In this document: piece after piece, positions 14,324 to 21,047 of the stretch
Layout: each line of letters starts with the position of its first letter
How positions within the stretch are numbered: position 1 is the stretch's first letter
NCBI GenBank assembly: GCA_036378435.1
Contig: DASUWK010000035.1
Coordinates: 1 to 21,651 of the forward strand
Length of the DNA stretch: 21,651 nucleotides
Direction: 5' to 3'
Origin: DASUWK01 sp036378435
GTDB lineage: Bacteria; Chloroflexota; Dormibacteria; Dormibacterales; Dormibacteraceae
Notes under the pieces: generated by a model
What the model was told of the DNA's origin: nothing
Seen by the model: only the letters and a program-made list of their open reading frames with translations
Database searches by the model: none
Translations under genes and position numbers: made by a program

Positions 14324-15733
14324 GTGAGACCTGGGGTTTTGCTGGGCTGGAGGATCTTCAGCGACGCGGTCATGGCCGCCGTCAGCGTCGCGATCGCCTA
14401 CGAGCTCCGCTTCAACGGCCCGCGCCACCCGTCCATCCCGAGCATCGAGCCGCCCGAACCCCACCACTACCAGGTGGCCGCGTTCGTGGTCGCCATGGTC
14501 GTCGTCGCCGTCTTCGGCCTGATGGGCGTCTACCGCGCCCGGCGCGGCACCGAGTTCATCGACGAGCTGTTCTCGGTGATCGGAGGGATGGCGGTCGCGG
14601 CGCTGGTCCTGCTCGCCCTCATCGGCGCCTACCGAGAGCCCGGGTTCAACTCGTACTCCCGGCTGACGCTGGTGTACTGGGCTGTGATCGGGACCGTGCT
14701 CGTGTCGGCGGCCCGCTACGGGATCCGCCGCTACCAGGCGGTCCAGCGCAGCCGGGGCCGCGGCTCCGACCGCGCCCTGGTCGTCGGCACCGGCGCGGCG
14801 GCGGACCTCGTGATCCAGCGCATCCGCATGTTCCCCGACTACGGCTACCAGCTGGTCGGGATCGTCGACGACACGCTGAAGGAGGGCTCGGAGTTCGCCG
14901 GGGTGCAGGTGCTGGGGCGGACCGACGACCTGCCCAGGCTCGTCCGCAACCGCCGCGTCTCCATCGTGTTCATGGCGCTGCCTGACGTGAGCCAGGACCG
15001 CGTGCTGCACCTGATGGACACCTGCGACGGCACCGGCGTCTCGTTTCGGATCGTGCCCAGCATGCTCGAGCTGATGACGACCCAGATCACGGCCGACCAG
15101 CTGGACGGGATCCCGCTCCTGCAGTTCCGGCACGGCCTGGACATCGCCGGGCCGAAGGTCGCGCTCAAGCGCGCCTTCGACGTCGTCGTCTCCACCCTGG
15201 GCCTGCTCGTCCTCTCACCTGTGCTGTTGGTGATCGGTCTGCTGGTGCGATTCACCTCGGCGGGCCCTGTCCTGCTCCACCAGGAGCGCGTCGGGCTGCA
15301 CGGAGCGGAGTTCGCGATGCACAAGTTCCGCACGATGCGGGCCGACGCCGAGGAGGACACCGGCCCGGTCTGGGCGGACGAGAACGATCCCCGCCGCACG
15401 GCCGTCGGCCGCTTCCTGCGCCGGTTCTCGCTCGATGAGCTGCCCCAGTTCTGGAACATCCTCGTCGGGGACATGAGCCTGGTGGGCCCGCGCCCGGAGC
15501 GCCCGGTCTTCGTCCGCGACTTCGCGGAGAGGCTGCCGCGCTACGCCGACCGCCACCAGGTCAGGCCCGGCCTCAGCGGCTGGGCGCAGGTCAACGACCT
15601 GCGTGGACAGACCCCCGTGGAGGAAAGACTCCTCTACGACCTGTATTACATAGAGAGTTGGAGTCTCCAGTTCGACCTCAAGATCCTGCTGATAACCCTG
15701 GTGCGCGTGTTCACCCACAAGAACGCCTACTAG
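14324..15733 (+). CDS. Polyprenyl-phosphate sugar-1-phosphate transferase (WbaP/ExoY-like)
   Basis: A 469-residue membrane enzyme that starts polysaccharide repeat units by moving a sugar-1-phosphate from a nucleotide sugar onto undecaprenyl (or decaprenyl) phosphate. The N-terminal half has about four helices (10-30, 50-70, 84-101, 116-130), followed by a Rossmann-like CoA-binding domain (ALVVGTGAAADLV, ~151-220). The C-terminal catalytic domain has KRAFDVVVS, the membrane helix 288-310, HKFRTMRADAE, SLDELPQFWNILVGDMSLVGPRPERP with the catalytic D371-E372, and RPGLSGWAQVN. The ending YDLYYIESWSLQFDLKIL is typical. The start is GTG 14324 without a clear Shine-Dalgarno sequence; ATG 14372 would cut into the first helix. 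The sugar (galactose, glucose or other) cannot be read from sequence. Confidence 0.94.
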   Translation: MRPGVLLGWRIFSDAVMAAVSVAIAYELRFNGPRHPSIPSIEPPEPHHYQVAAFVVAMVVVAVFGLMGVYRARRGTEFIDELFSVIGGMAVAALVLLALIGAYREPGFNSYSRLTLVYWAVIGTVLVSAARYGIRRYQAVQRSRGRGSDRALVVGTGAAADLVIQRIRMFPDYGYQLVGIVDDTLKEGSEFAGVQVLGRTDDLPRLVRNRRVSIVFMALPDVSQDRVLHLMDTCDGTGVSFRIVPSMLELMTTQITADQLDGIPLLQFRHGLDIAGPKVALKRAFDVVVSTLGLLVLSPVLLVIGLLVRFTSAGPVLLHQERVGLHGAEFAMHKFRTMRADAEEDTGPVWADENDPRRTAVGRFLRRFSLDELPQFWNILVGDMSLVGPRPERPVFVRDFAERLPRYADRHQVRPGLSGWAQVNDLRGQTPVEERLLYDLYYIESWSLQFDLKILLITLVRVFTHKNAY

Positions 15734-15735
15734 GA

Positions 15736-15762
15736 CCCCACGAAATCTGCGATTTCGAGGGG
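15736..15762 (+). promoter_or_regulatory. Hairpin containing the ribosome binding site of the exonuclease gene
   Basis: CCCC (15736-15739) and CGAAATC (15741-15747) pair with GATTTCG (15751-15757) and GGGG (15759-15762) around a TGC loop, with an A-A mismatch. The GAGGGG that would serve as Shine-Dalgarno sequence 8 nt before the GTG at 15771 lies in the right arm. The hairpin fills the whole gap after the sugar-phosphate transferase stop. It could act as a stop signal, or limit translation of the next gene. No T-run follows. Confidence 0.5.
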
Positions 15763-15770
15763 GCCCCCCT

Positions 15771-16682
15771 GTGACTAAACCCAAGCGCGGCGAGAGCGAG
15801 CCCGTCCTGCTCAAACCGCGGGGAGCGCCGGCTCTCGTGCCCTGGCAGGCCGTGGCCGTCGACTCCGTCGACGTCGGGCCGGACACGCTCCTCGAGGACG
15901 CCGAGTACGTCGCCCTGGACGTCGAGACGACCGGCAACCGCCCCTTCTTGGTGCTGGAGCTGGGCGCCGAGCGATTCCGTCTCGAGGGCCCGCTGAGCTT
16001 TTTCGACACCCTGGTCGACTGCCGCGCGCCGATCAACCCTTACGCCAAACGCCGGCACCAGATCGACCGCTCGATGCTGGTCGGGGCGCCCGAGTTCTCA
16101 GACGCCCGGCGGGCCTTCCTGCGCTTCGCGCACGGCGCCGTCCTGGTCGAGCACAGCCACGACGCCTTCGACACCTGGCTCGTGGGCCGCGGCCTCGAGC
16201 GCCCGCTGGACCACCCGATCATCGACACGACGGCCCTGGCCCGGTTGGTCCTCGAGCTGCCGACCGGCCAGACCCCAGGCCTGGCGCGGCTGGTGGAGGA
16301 GCTGGGCGTCGAGCACGTCCCGGAGCACGCCGCCCTCGGCGACGCGCGGGCGACGGCGGCGGTGTTCCGCGAGCTGATCAAACGCGGCCGCGAGGTGCGC
16401 GGCTGGGCCACCGTCGGCGATGTGCTCGCGCTGCTGATCCGGCCCGCGGTGGACCGCTCCGGCCTCGAGGGAAAGGCCTCGGCGAAGCCGGCAGCCGCTA
16501 CTCGAAAAGCGTCATCTGGAGGTCCGGCTCGGGATGCACGAGACCGGAAAGACCAACCCCGATCAGACGCACCGCGTGGTCCTCGAGGTGAGACTTCTGG
16601 AAAGCGGAGCGGGCGGCGCGGAAGATCGCCTCGGGGTCGTCGGTCGGACTCGTCCGGCTCACCTGGCGGCTCACCAGCCTGA
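15771..16682 (+). CDS. DEDDh-family 3'-5' exonuclease (DnaQ-like) with basic tail
   Basis: A 303-residue protein whose first ~210 residues form a DnaQ/RNase T-type exonuclease. The motifs are D50-V-E52 (ALDVETTG), the Exo II loop VEHSHDAFD (D134), and Exo III H186-A-A-L-G-D191-A. It should remove nucleotides from DNA or RNA 3' ends using two metal ions. The N-terminal 45 residues are not part of the fold. Residues ~235-303 are a low-complexity Arg/Ser/Gly/Pro tail, and this tail is encoded entirely within the antisense of dinB (185 bp overlap). GTG 15771 has GAGGGG 8 nt upstream, held in a hairpin. It could serve as separate proofreading for polymerase IV or act in repair. It is not a PolC- or DnaE-linked subunit by position. 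Confidence 0.83.
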   Translation: MTKPKRGESEPVLLKPRGAPALVPWQAVAVDSVDVGPDTLLEDAEYVALDVETTGNRPFLVLELGAERFRLEGPLSFFDTLVDCRAPINPYAKRRHQIDRSMLVGAPEFSDARRAFLRFAHGAVLVEHSHDAFDTWLVGRGLERPLDHPIIDTTALARLVLELPTGQTPGLARLVEELGVEHVPEHAALGDARATAAVFRELIKRGREVRGWATVGDVLALLIRPAVDRSGLEGKASAKPAAATRKASSGGPARDARDRKDQPRSDAPRGPRGETSGKRSGRRGRSPRGRRSDSSGSPGGSPA

Positions 16683-17607
16683 AGTCGGGCAGCTTCAGCT
16701 TCACGTATACGGTCCGGGCCCGCACGCCCTCGGACCGCAGCCGCTCCGTCACCCGCGTCGCCAGGTCCTGCAGCGCGTCCTCGAGCAGCTGCGGATCGCT
16801 GACGTCGGACTCGAACGTGGTCTCGGCGCTGATCGTCTTGGCCGGCTTCGTCCCGTCGACGGGCGCGCGGTCGCGGCCCTGCGCCAGGCGCTGGAGCACG
16901 GCGCCGCCAGCGCCGAGGGCCTGGACCAGACGGCCCGTGTCGTAGCCGGCGAGGTCGCCCACCGTGCGGATGCCCAGCAGCCGGATGCGCTCCTCGGTCT
17001 TGGGGCCGAGGCCGGGCAGCACGCCGACCTGCATCGCCGCCAGGAAGTCGGACTCCGTGCCGGGCGGGACGAGAACGAGAGCGTCGGGCTTGCGGCTGCC
17101 ACTGCCCACCTTGGCGACGAGCTTGCTCGTGGCCGCGCCGACGCTCGCGGTGAGGCCGACCTCGGTGTGGATCATGTATTTGACCCGCCGCGCCAGCTCC
17201 TCCGGCGACGTCGTCTTGGTGCGCGCCGTCACGTCGAGATAGGCCTCGTCCAGCGCCACCGCCTCGATCTTCTCCGGCGCCGCGAAGCGGCGGAAGATCG
17301 CGTGCACCTGCCGGCTCGCCTCGCGATATTTCGGCCCGTCCGGCGGGATCACGACGAGCTGCGGGCAGAGCTCGAGCGCTTCGTGCAGAGGCAGCGCCGA
17401 GCGCACGCCGAAGCCGCGCGCCTCGTACGAGGCGCCCATCACGACCGCGCGCCGCGAACGGCCCGCCACAACCACCGGCTGCCCGCGCAGCGACTCGTCG
17501 TCCCGCTGATGGACTGACGTGTAGAAGGCGTCGAGGTCGACGTGCAGGATCGTTCTCGGCCAGGTCTCAGCTCGGGGCATGGCTGCTGTCGTGGGCGAGT
17601 TTGCCAC
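16498..17607 (-). CDS. dinB: DNA polymerase IV (Y-family translesion polymerase)
   Basis: A 369-residue (360 from the inner start) Y-family polymerase that copies past damaged bases. LHVDLDAFYTSV carries metal-binding D24 and a steric-gate tyrosine (Y29), EAVALDEAYLDVT holds D120-E121, and the helix-hairpin-helix segment VLPGLGPKTEERIRLLGI follows. The extreme C-terminus is QMTLFE, a textbook clamp-binding motif (QxxLF). GTG 17607 (MANSPTTAAMPRAE) and ATG 17580 (MPRAETWPRT) both fit; neither has a Shine-Dalgarno sequence. The gene is divergent from rmlA with 46 bp between starts, and no recognisable LexA box is seen. The 3' 185 bp overlap the convergent exonuclease gene. Confidence 0.96.
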   Translation of the reverse strand: MANSPTTAAMPRAETWPRTILHVDLDAFYTSVHQRDDESLRGQPVVVAGRSRRAVVMGASYEARGFGVRSALPLHEALELCPQLVVIPPDGPKYREASRQVHAIFRRFAAPEKIEAVALDEAYLDVTARTKTTSPEELARRVKYMIHTEVGLTASVGAATSKLVAKVGSGSRKPDALVLVPPGTESDFLAAMQVGVLPGLGPKTEERIRLLGIRTVGDLAGYDTGRLVQALGAGGAVLQRLAQGRDRAPVDGTKPAKTISAETTFESDVSDPQLLEDALQDLATRVTERLRSEGVRARTVYVKLKLPDFRLVSRQVSRTSPTDDPEAIFRAARSAFQKSHLEDHAVRLIGVGLSGLVHPEPDLQMTLFE

Positions 17608-17639
17608 AAGGTGTAGCGCTCTACTTCACTTACGACCAC

Positions 17640-17645
17640 TACACT
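17640..17645 (+). promoter_or_regulatory. -10 box (TACACT) for the dTDP-sugar genes
   Basis: TACACT ends 8 nt before the GTG at 17654, so the first gene of the dTDP-sugar run is probably read from a leaderless message. No clear -35 box is visible in the short gap to dinB. Confidence 0.4.
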
Positions 17646-17653
17646 CGACCGCC

Positions 17654-18397
17654 GTGAAGGGTGTCATTCTCGCCGGCGGCCTCGGGACCCGCCTCCATCC
17701 ACTGACCCGGATCACCAACAAGCACCTGCTCCCGATCGGGGATAGGCCCATGATCAGCTACGCGATCGAGGCCCTGGTGAACGCGGGCATCAAAGAGGTG
17801 ATGCTCGTCACCGGCGGCGTCCACGCCGGCGAGTTCTTCCGACTTCTGGGCAACGGCCACGAGCACGGCCTGGACCGTCTGTACTACGCGTACCAGGACA
17901 AGCCGGGCGGCATCGCCGAGGCGCTGGGCCTCACAGAGCACGTGATGCGGGGCGAACGCTTCCTGGTGATGCTCGCCGACAACGTCTTCGAACGTTCCCT
18001 CGCTGACCTGGTCCAGGCGTTCGGTCGCCAGGAGGCGGGCGCCCGCATCCTGCTCGCGAAGATCGCGGAGACCGACCACCTGCGCCACCTCGGCGTAGCC
18101 GAGATGGACGGAGACGGCAGGGTCACGAAGATCGTCGAGAAGCCGGAGACGCCGCCGAGCGACCTCGCGGTGACCGGCGTGTACTGCTACGACGCGGATG
18201 TCTTCGACATCCTGCCGCAGCTCGCGCGGTCGGACCGTGGCGAGCTCGAGATCACCGACGTCAACAACTGGTACGTCGAGCGCGGACTGATGGAGTACGA
18301 CGTCTACGAGGGCTTTTGGGGCGACGCCGGAGAGTCGATCGACGCCTACTACGCGGTCAACGACTTCGTCAGGGCGCGCGGCGCCAACCACGAATAG
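17654..18397 (+). CDS. rmlA: Glucose-1-phosphate thymidylyltransferase, short form
   Basis: A 247-residue nucleotidyltransferase that makes dTDP-glucose from glucose-1-phosphate and dTTP. It begins with GVILAGGLGTRLHPLT (nucleotide-binding signature) and NKHLLPIGDRPMI. D109 in LADN and D224 in WGDAG fit the metal-binding aspartates, and VEKP (E162-K163) the sugar-phosphate site. At 247 residues it is shorter than classical RmlA (~290) and resembles the short archaeal/actinobacterial branch. The start is GTG 17654, where the family N-terminus begins; upstream in-frame sequence to 17579 overlaps the divergent dinB start. The genes for an rmlC-like epimerase (13 bp gap) and rmlB follow in one run. 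Confidence 0.92.
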   Translation: MKGVILAGGLGTRLHPLTRITNKHLLPIGDRPMISYAIEALVNAGIKEVMLVTGGVHAGEFFRLLGNGHEHGLDRLYYAYQDKPGGIAEALGLTEHVMRGERFLVMLADNVFERSLADLVQAFGRQEAGARILLAKIAETDHLRHLGVAEMDGDGRVTKIVEKPETPPSDLAVTGVYCYDADVFDILPQLARSDRGELEITDVNNWYVERGLMEYDVYEGFWGDAGESIDAYYAVNDFVRARGANHE

Positions 18398-18410
18398 GCT
18401 GTAAAGACCC

Positions 18411-18878
18411 ATGGCGACGATCGCGCCCGTCATCGAGGGCGTCGAGGTGAAAGAGCTCGTCACGCACGCCGACGAGCGCGGTTACTTCAGAGAGGTCATC
18501 CGCGAGACCGACGCCTTCTTCGACCACTTCGGTCAGTGGAGCCATTCGCTGATGTACCCCGGGGTGGTCAAGGCGTGGCACCTGCACCGCCGGCAGACAG
18601 ACTGGTGGTACGCGATCGGCGCGCTTAAGGTGGCGCTCTACGACACGCGTGACGACTCACCGTCTCACGGAGCGCTGATGGAGTTCTTTCTCGGCGACCG
18701 CTTCGGCGCGGCCTGCGTCAAGATCCCGCCGGGCGTCGCCCACGGCTGCCGCGCGCTGGACACGAGCCACCTCTTCTACGTCACCTCCAGCACCTACGAC
18801 CCCGACGACGAGCTGCGGATCGCGCACGACGACCCCGCCATCGGATACGACTGGACGGCGGGCGCGCCCATCACGTGA
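18411..18878 (+). CDS. dTDP-4-dehydrorhamnose 3,5-epimerase-like cupin
   Basis: A 155-residue RmlC-type cupin, shorter than classical RmlC (~185). Family landmarks are DERGYFREV near the N-terminus, the histidine strand KAWHLHRRQTDWW (H57 aligning with the catalytic base region), KIPPGVAHGCRAL, and the C-terminal YDPDDELRIAHDDPAIGYDW. Classical RmlC has LRGLHYQ where this has VKAWHLH, so it belongs to a divergent branch. It may act on dTDP-4-keto-6-deoxyglucose (3,5- or 3-epimerisation), but a different epimerase or isomerase activity is possible. It starts 13 bp after rmlA, and its stop overlaps the rmlB start by 4 bp (GTGA), so it is translationally coupled to rmlB. Confidence 0.82.
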   Translation: MATIAPVIEGVEVKELVTHADERGYFREVIRETDAFFDHFGQWSHSLMYPGVVKAWHLHRRQTDWWYAIGALKVALYDTRDDSPSHGALMEFFLGDRFGAACVKIPPGVAHGCRALDTSHLFYVTSSTYDPDDELRIAHDDPAIGYDWTAGAPIT

Positions 18879-19891
18879 CGGCGAGCCCCCGGTCCCTCAA
18901 CCGCCTGCTCGTGACGGGGGGCGCCGGCTTCATCGGCTCGAACTTCGTGCGCCTGCTGGCGCGCGAGCGCCCGCGGGTCGACGTGACGGTCCTCGACAAG
19001 CTCACCTACGCCGGGAACCGAGCCAATCTCGACGGACTCGACGTCCGCTTCGTCGAGGGCGACATCTGCGACGCGGACACGGTCGACCGGCTGGCGGGGT
19101 CCGTCGACGCCATCGTCAACTTCGCCGCGGAGACGCACGTCGATCGCTCCCTGCTCGACCCGCTGTCGTTCGTGCGCACGGACACGCTGGGCGTCGCCGT
19201 CCTGAGCGAGGCCGCGCGCCGGCACGAGCACGAGGTCTTCCTCCACGTCAGCACAGACGAGGTCTACGGCCACGTGGCGGCGGACCGATCGACCGAGACC
19301 GACGCGCTGCACCCGCGGAGTCCCTACTCGGCCAGCAAGGCCGGCGGGGAGCACCTGGCGATGTCGTACCACGTCAGCTTCGGGGTCCCCGTGGTGATCA
19401 CGCGCGGCTCGAACAACTACGGCCCGCACCAGTTCCCCGAGAAGATGGTCCCGGTGATGGTGACCAACGCCCTCGACGGGCTGCCGCTGCCGCTCTACCG
19501 CGACGGCACCGCCGTCCGCGACTACCTGCATGTCGACGACCACTGCCGCGCGATCGACCTCGTGCTTCACAGCGCCCCGGCCGGAGAGGTCTACAACGTC
19601 GGCACCGGCGTCGAGACCAGCGGCAACGAGGTGGCCCGGATGGTCATCGACCTGATCGGGAGAGGCGAGATCGAGTACGTCGCCGACCGCGCCGGTCACG
19701 ACTACCGGTACGCGCTGAGCACGGCCAAGATCCGCGCCCTGGGCTGGGAGCCGAGGGTGTCTCTGCGCGACGGCCTCGCCGCCACGGTCGACTGGTACCG
19801 GCAAAACGAGGACTGGTGGCGGCCGCTGCGCTCCGCCGAGTACTGGGAGTACTACCGCCGGAATTACCGGCCCCTGAACGCGACGACGTAG
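18875..19891 (+). CDS. rmlB: dTDP-glucose 4,6-dehydratase
   Basis: A 338-residue extended short-chain dehydrogenase that converts dTDP-glucose to dTDP-4-keto-6-deoxyglucose with bound NAD. It has TGGAGFIGSNF (G15-x-x-G18-x-x-G21), NFAAETHVDRS, the STDEVYG triad part (T127-D128-E129) and Y151-x-x-x-K155 (YSASK). RGSNNYGPHQFPEK is typical of RmlB. The length and motifs are normal. The GTG start at 18875 overlaps the stop of the epimerase-like gene by 4 bp, indicating translational coupling. No rmlD reductase follows in the window, so whether the product goes to rhamnose or another 6-deoxysugar is open. The gene ends 126 bp before the repeat protein. Confidence 0.96.
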   Translation: MTASPRSLNRLLVTGGAGFIGSNFVRLLARERPRVDVTVLDKLTYAGNRANLDGLDVRFVEGDICDADTVDRLAGSVDAIVNFAAETHVDRSLLDPLSFVRTDTLGVAVLSEAARRHEHEVFLHVSTDEVYGHVAADRSTETDALHPRSPYSASKAGGEHLAMSYHVSFGVPVVITRGSNNYGPHQFPEKMVPVMVTNALDGLPLPLYRDGTAVRDYLHVDDHCRAIDLVLHSAPAGEVYNVGTGVETSGNEVARMVIDLIGRGEIEYVADRAGHDYRYALSTAKIRALGWEPRVSLRDGLAATVDWYRQNEDWWRPLRSAEYWEYYRRNYRPLNATT

Positions 19892-20017
19892 GCCGATCGT
19901 CGTTCGCACACAAGAATTCACCTGGCGACCTCAAACGCCTGTAGCTTTTGGTGATTCCGAGTCGGTAGCATCCTCCGCCGGCTTCATATCGGACTACTGG
20001 ACAGGAGGATCCATTTG
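19892..20017 (+). promoter_or_regulatory. Intergenic region upstream of the repeat protein, with strong ribosome binding site
   Basis: AGGAGG (20003-20008) lies 9 nt before ATG 20018, the strongest Shine-Dalgarno sequence in the right half of the window. The TTGGTG (19948-19953) and TAGCAT (19966-19971) boxes are only 12 bp apart, so the promoter is not settled. No terminator is seen for rmlB. Confidence 0.4.
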
Positions 20018-20968
20018 ATGAGCAGATCCCGACGGCTGTGGGCGGCATGCGCCGCCCTGGGTGCGACCGCCCTGGCGCTCGGCGTGAGCGCCTCGCCGGT
20101 GCTCGCGCGCCACGGAACGGACAGCATGGGCTACACCATGGACGCCTACGGGGTACTGCACCCCCTGACCATCGGGGGCACAGCTAGCCCGGCAGAGGAC
20201 AGTGGCTCTGCCTCCATGCATCACTGGACCTGGAAGATCGCTCGCGGTCTTGCCGAGCAGAACAACCACACCGACGGCCTGGTCCTGGACGGGTGGGGTG
20301 GGCTGCACGCTTGGTGCGCCCCGACGAGCTGCACGGCCCCCGCGGTTCCCAGCGGTGCCCCTTATTGGGCCGGCTGGGACATCGCGCGCGGCATCGTGCT
20401 GCTCAGCGGTTCGATTACGCAGGGTTACATCCTGGATGGCTGGGGCGGCGTCCACCCGTTCGGCGGTGCGCCTGCAGTCACGACCACGGGCTATTGGAAA
20501 GGCTGGGACATCGCTCGGGGCATCGAGCTGAACCCGGCTGGCACGAACGGCTGCACCCAGAGCGGTTTCGTTGTTGATGGCTGGGGTGGCGTGCATCCCT
20601 TCTTCACAAGCGACTGCACGAGCCCGATAGGCGTTGTAACGACGACGGGATATTGGAAGGGCTGGGACATCGTGCGCGGAGTTGCTTTGGACAACGACGG
20701 CAAGACCTCTAATGCGGGCTACACCCTCGACGGGTGGGGCGGCATCCACGGCTGGTGTGCCGGGACTGGCTGCACTCCACCGGCCAGCCCGAGCGGGCCC
20801 TACTGGAAGGGTTGGGACATCGCTCGTGGCCTGGTGAGTCTCGGCAGCGGCACCGGCTACGTTCTCGATGGCTGGGGGGGCGTGCACGGCTACGGCGGGC
20901 AAGCTGACCCTGGGTTCAGCGGGTACTCCAGCGGTAACGACCAGTTCAGGGACATGGATCTCAACTAG
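20018..20968 (+). CDS. Secreted protein with six GWGG/GWDIARG repeats
   Basis: A 316-residue exported protein. Residues 1-30 are a signal peptide ending VLA, with probable cleavage before RHG. The rest is six tandem repeats starting at about residues 38, 87, 136, 183, 234 and 280 (46-51 residues apart). Each is built as GY-x-LDGWGGVHPFG, a variable loop, then YWKGWDIARGI-x-L. Repeats 1 and 6 are degenerate (DAYGVLH; QFRDMDL). Repeats 2 and 5 carry a local cysteine pair in the loop (WCAPTSC, WCAGTGC). Blade-like length and the Trp/Gly/Asp strand pattern suggest a six-bladed beta-propeller, though this is inference. There is no LPxTG anchor, membrane helix or catalytic domain. It lies in a polysaccharide locus, so glycan binding or a cell-surface role is plausible. 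A strong terminator follows. Confidence 0.8.
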   Translation: MSRSRRLWAACAALGATALALGVSASPVLARHGTDSMGYTMDAYGVLHPLTIGGTASPAEDSGSASMHHWTWKIARGLAEQNNHTDGLVLDGWGGLHAWCAPTSCTAPAVPSGAPYWAGWDIARGIVLLSGSITQGYILDGWGGVHPFGGAPAVTTTGYWKGWDIARGIELNPAGTNGCTQSGFVVDGWGGVHPFFTSDCTSPIGVVTTTGYWKGWDIVRGVALDNDGKTSNAGYTLDGWGGIHGWCAGTGCTPPASPSGPYWKGWDIARGLVSLGSGTGYVLDGWGGVHGYGGQADPGFSGYSSGNDQFRDMDLN

Positions 20969-20990
20969 AGTCGGAGCGCGATCCGGCAGT

Positions 20991-21019
20991 GAAGGGGCGC
21001 CCCGGTTGGGCGCCCCTTC
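20991..21019 (+). terminator. Rho-independent terminator after the repeat protein gene
   Basis: GAAGGGGCGCCC (20991-21002) and GGGCGCCCCTTC (21008-21019) form a perfect 12-bp stem with a CGGTT loop. The stem is followed by ATCCTTCTTTCCTT. It is the best terminator in the window and lies 22 bp after the stop codon. Confidence 0.88.
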
Positions 21020-21047
21020 ATCCTTCTTTCCTTAGGATTTGCAGCGC

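Noticed and set aside
17579..17653. Earlier start for rmlA within the dinB start region.
   Set aside because: The family N-terminus begins exactly at GTG 17654, and the upstream codons overlap the divergent dinB coding region.
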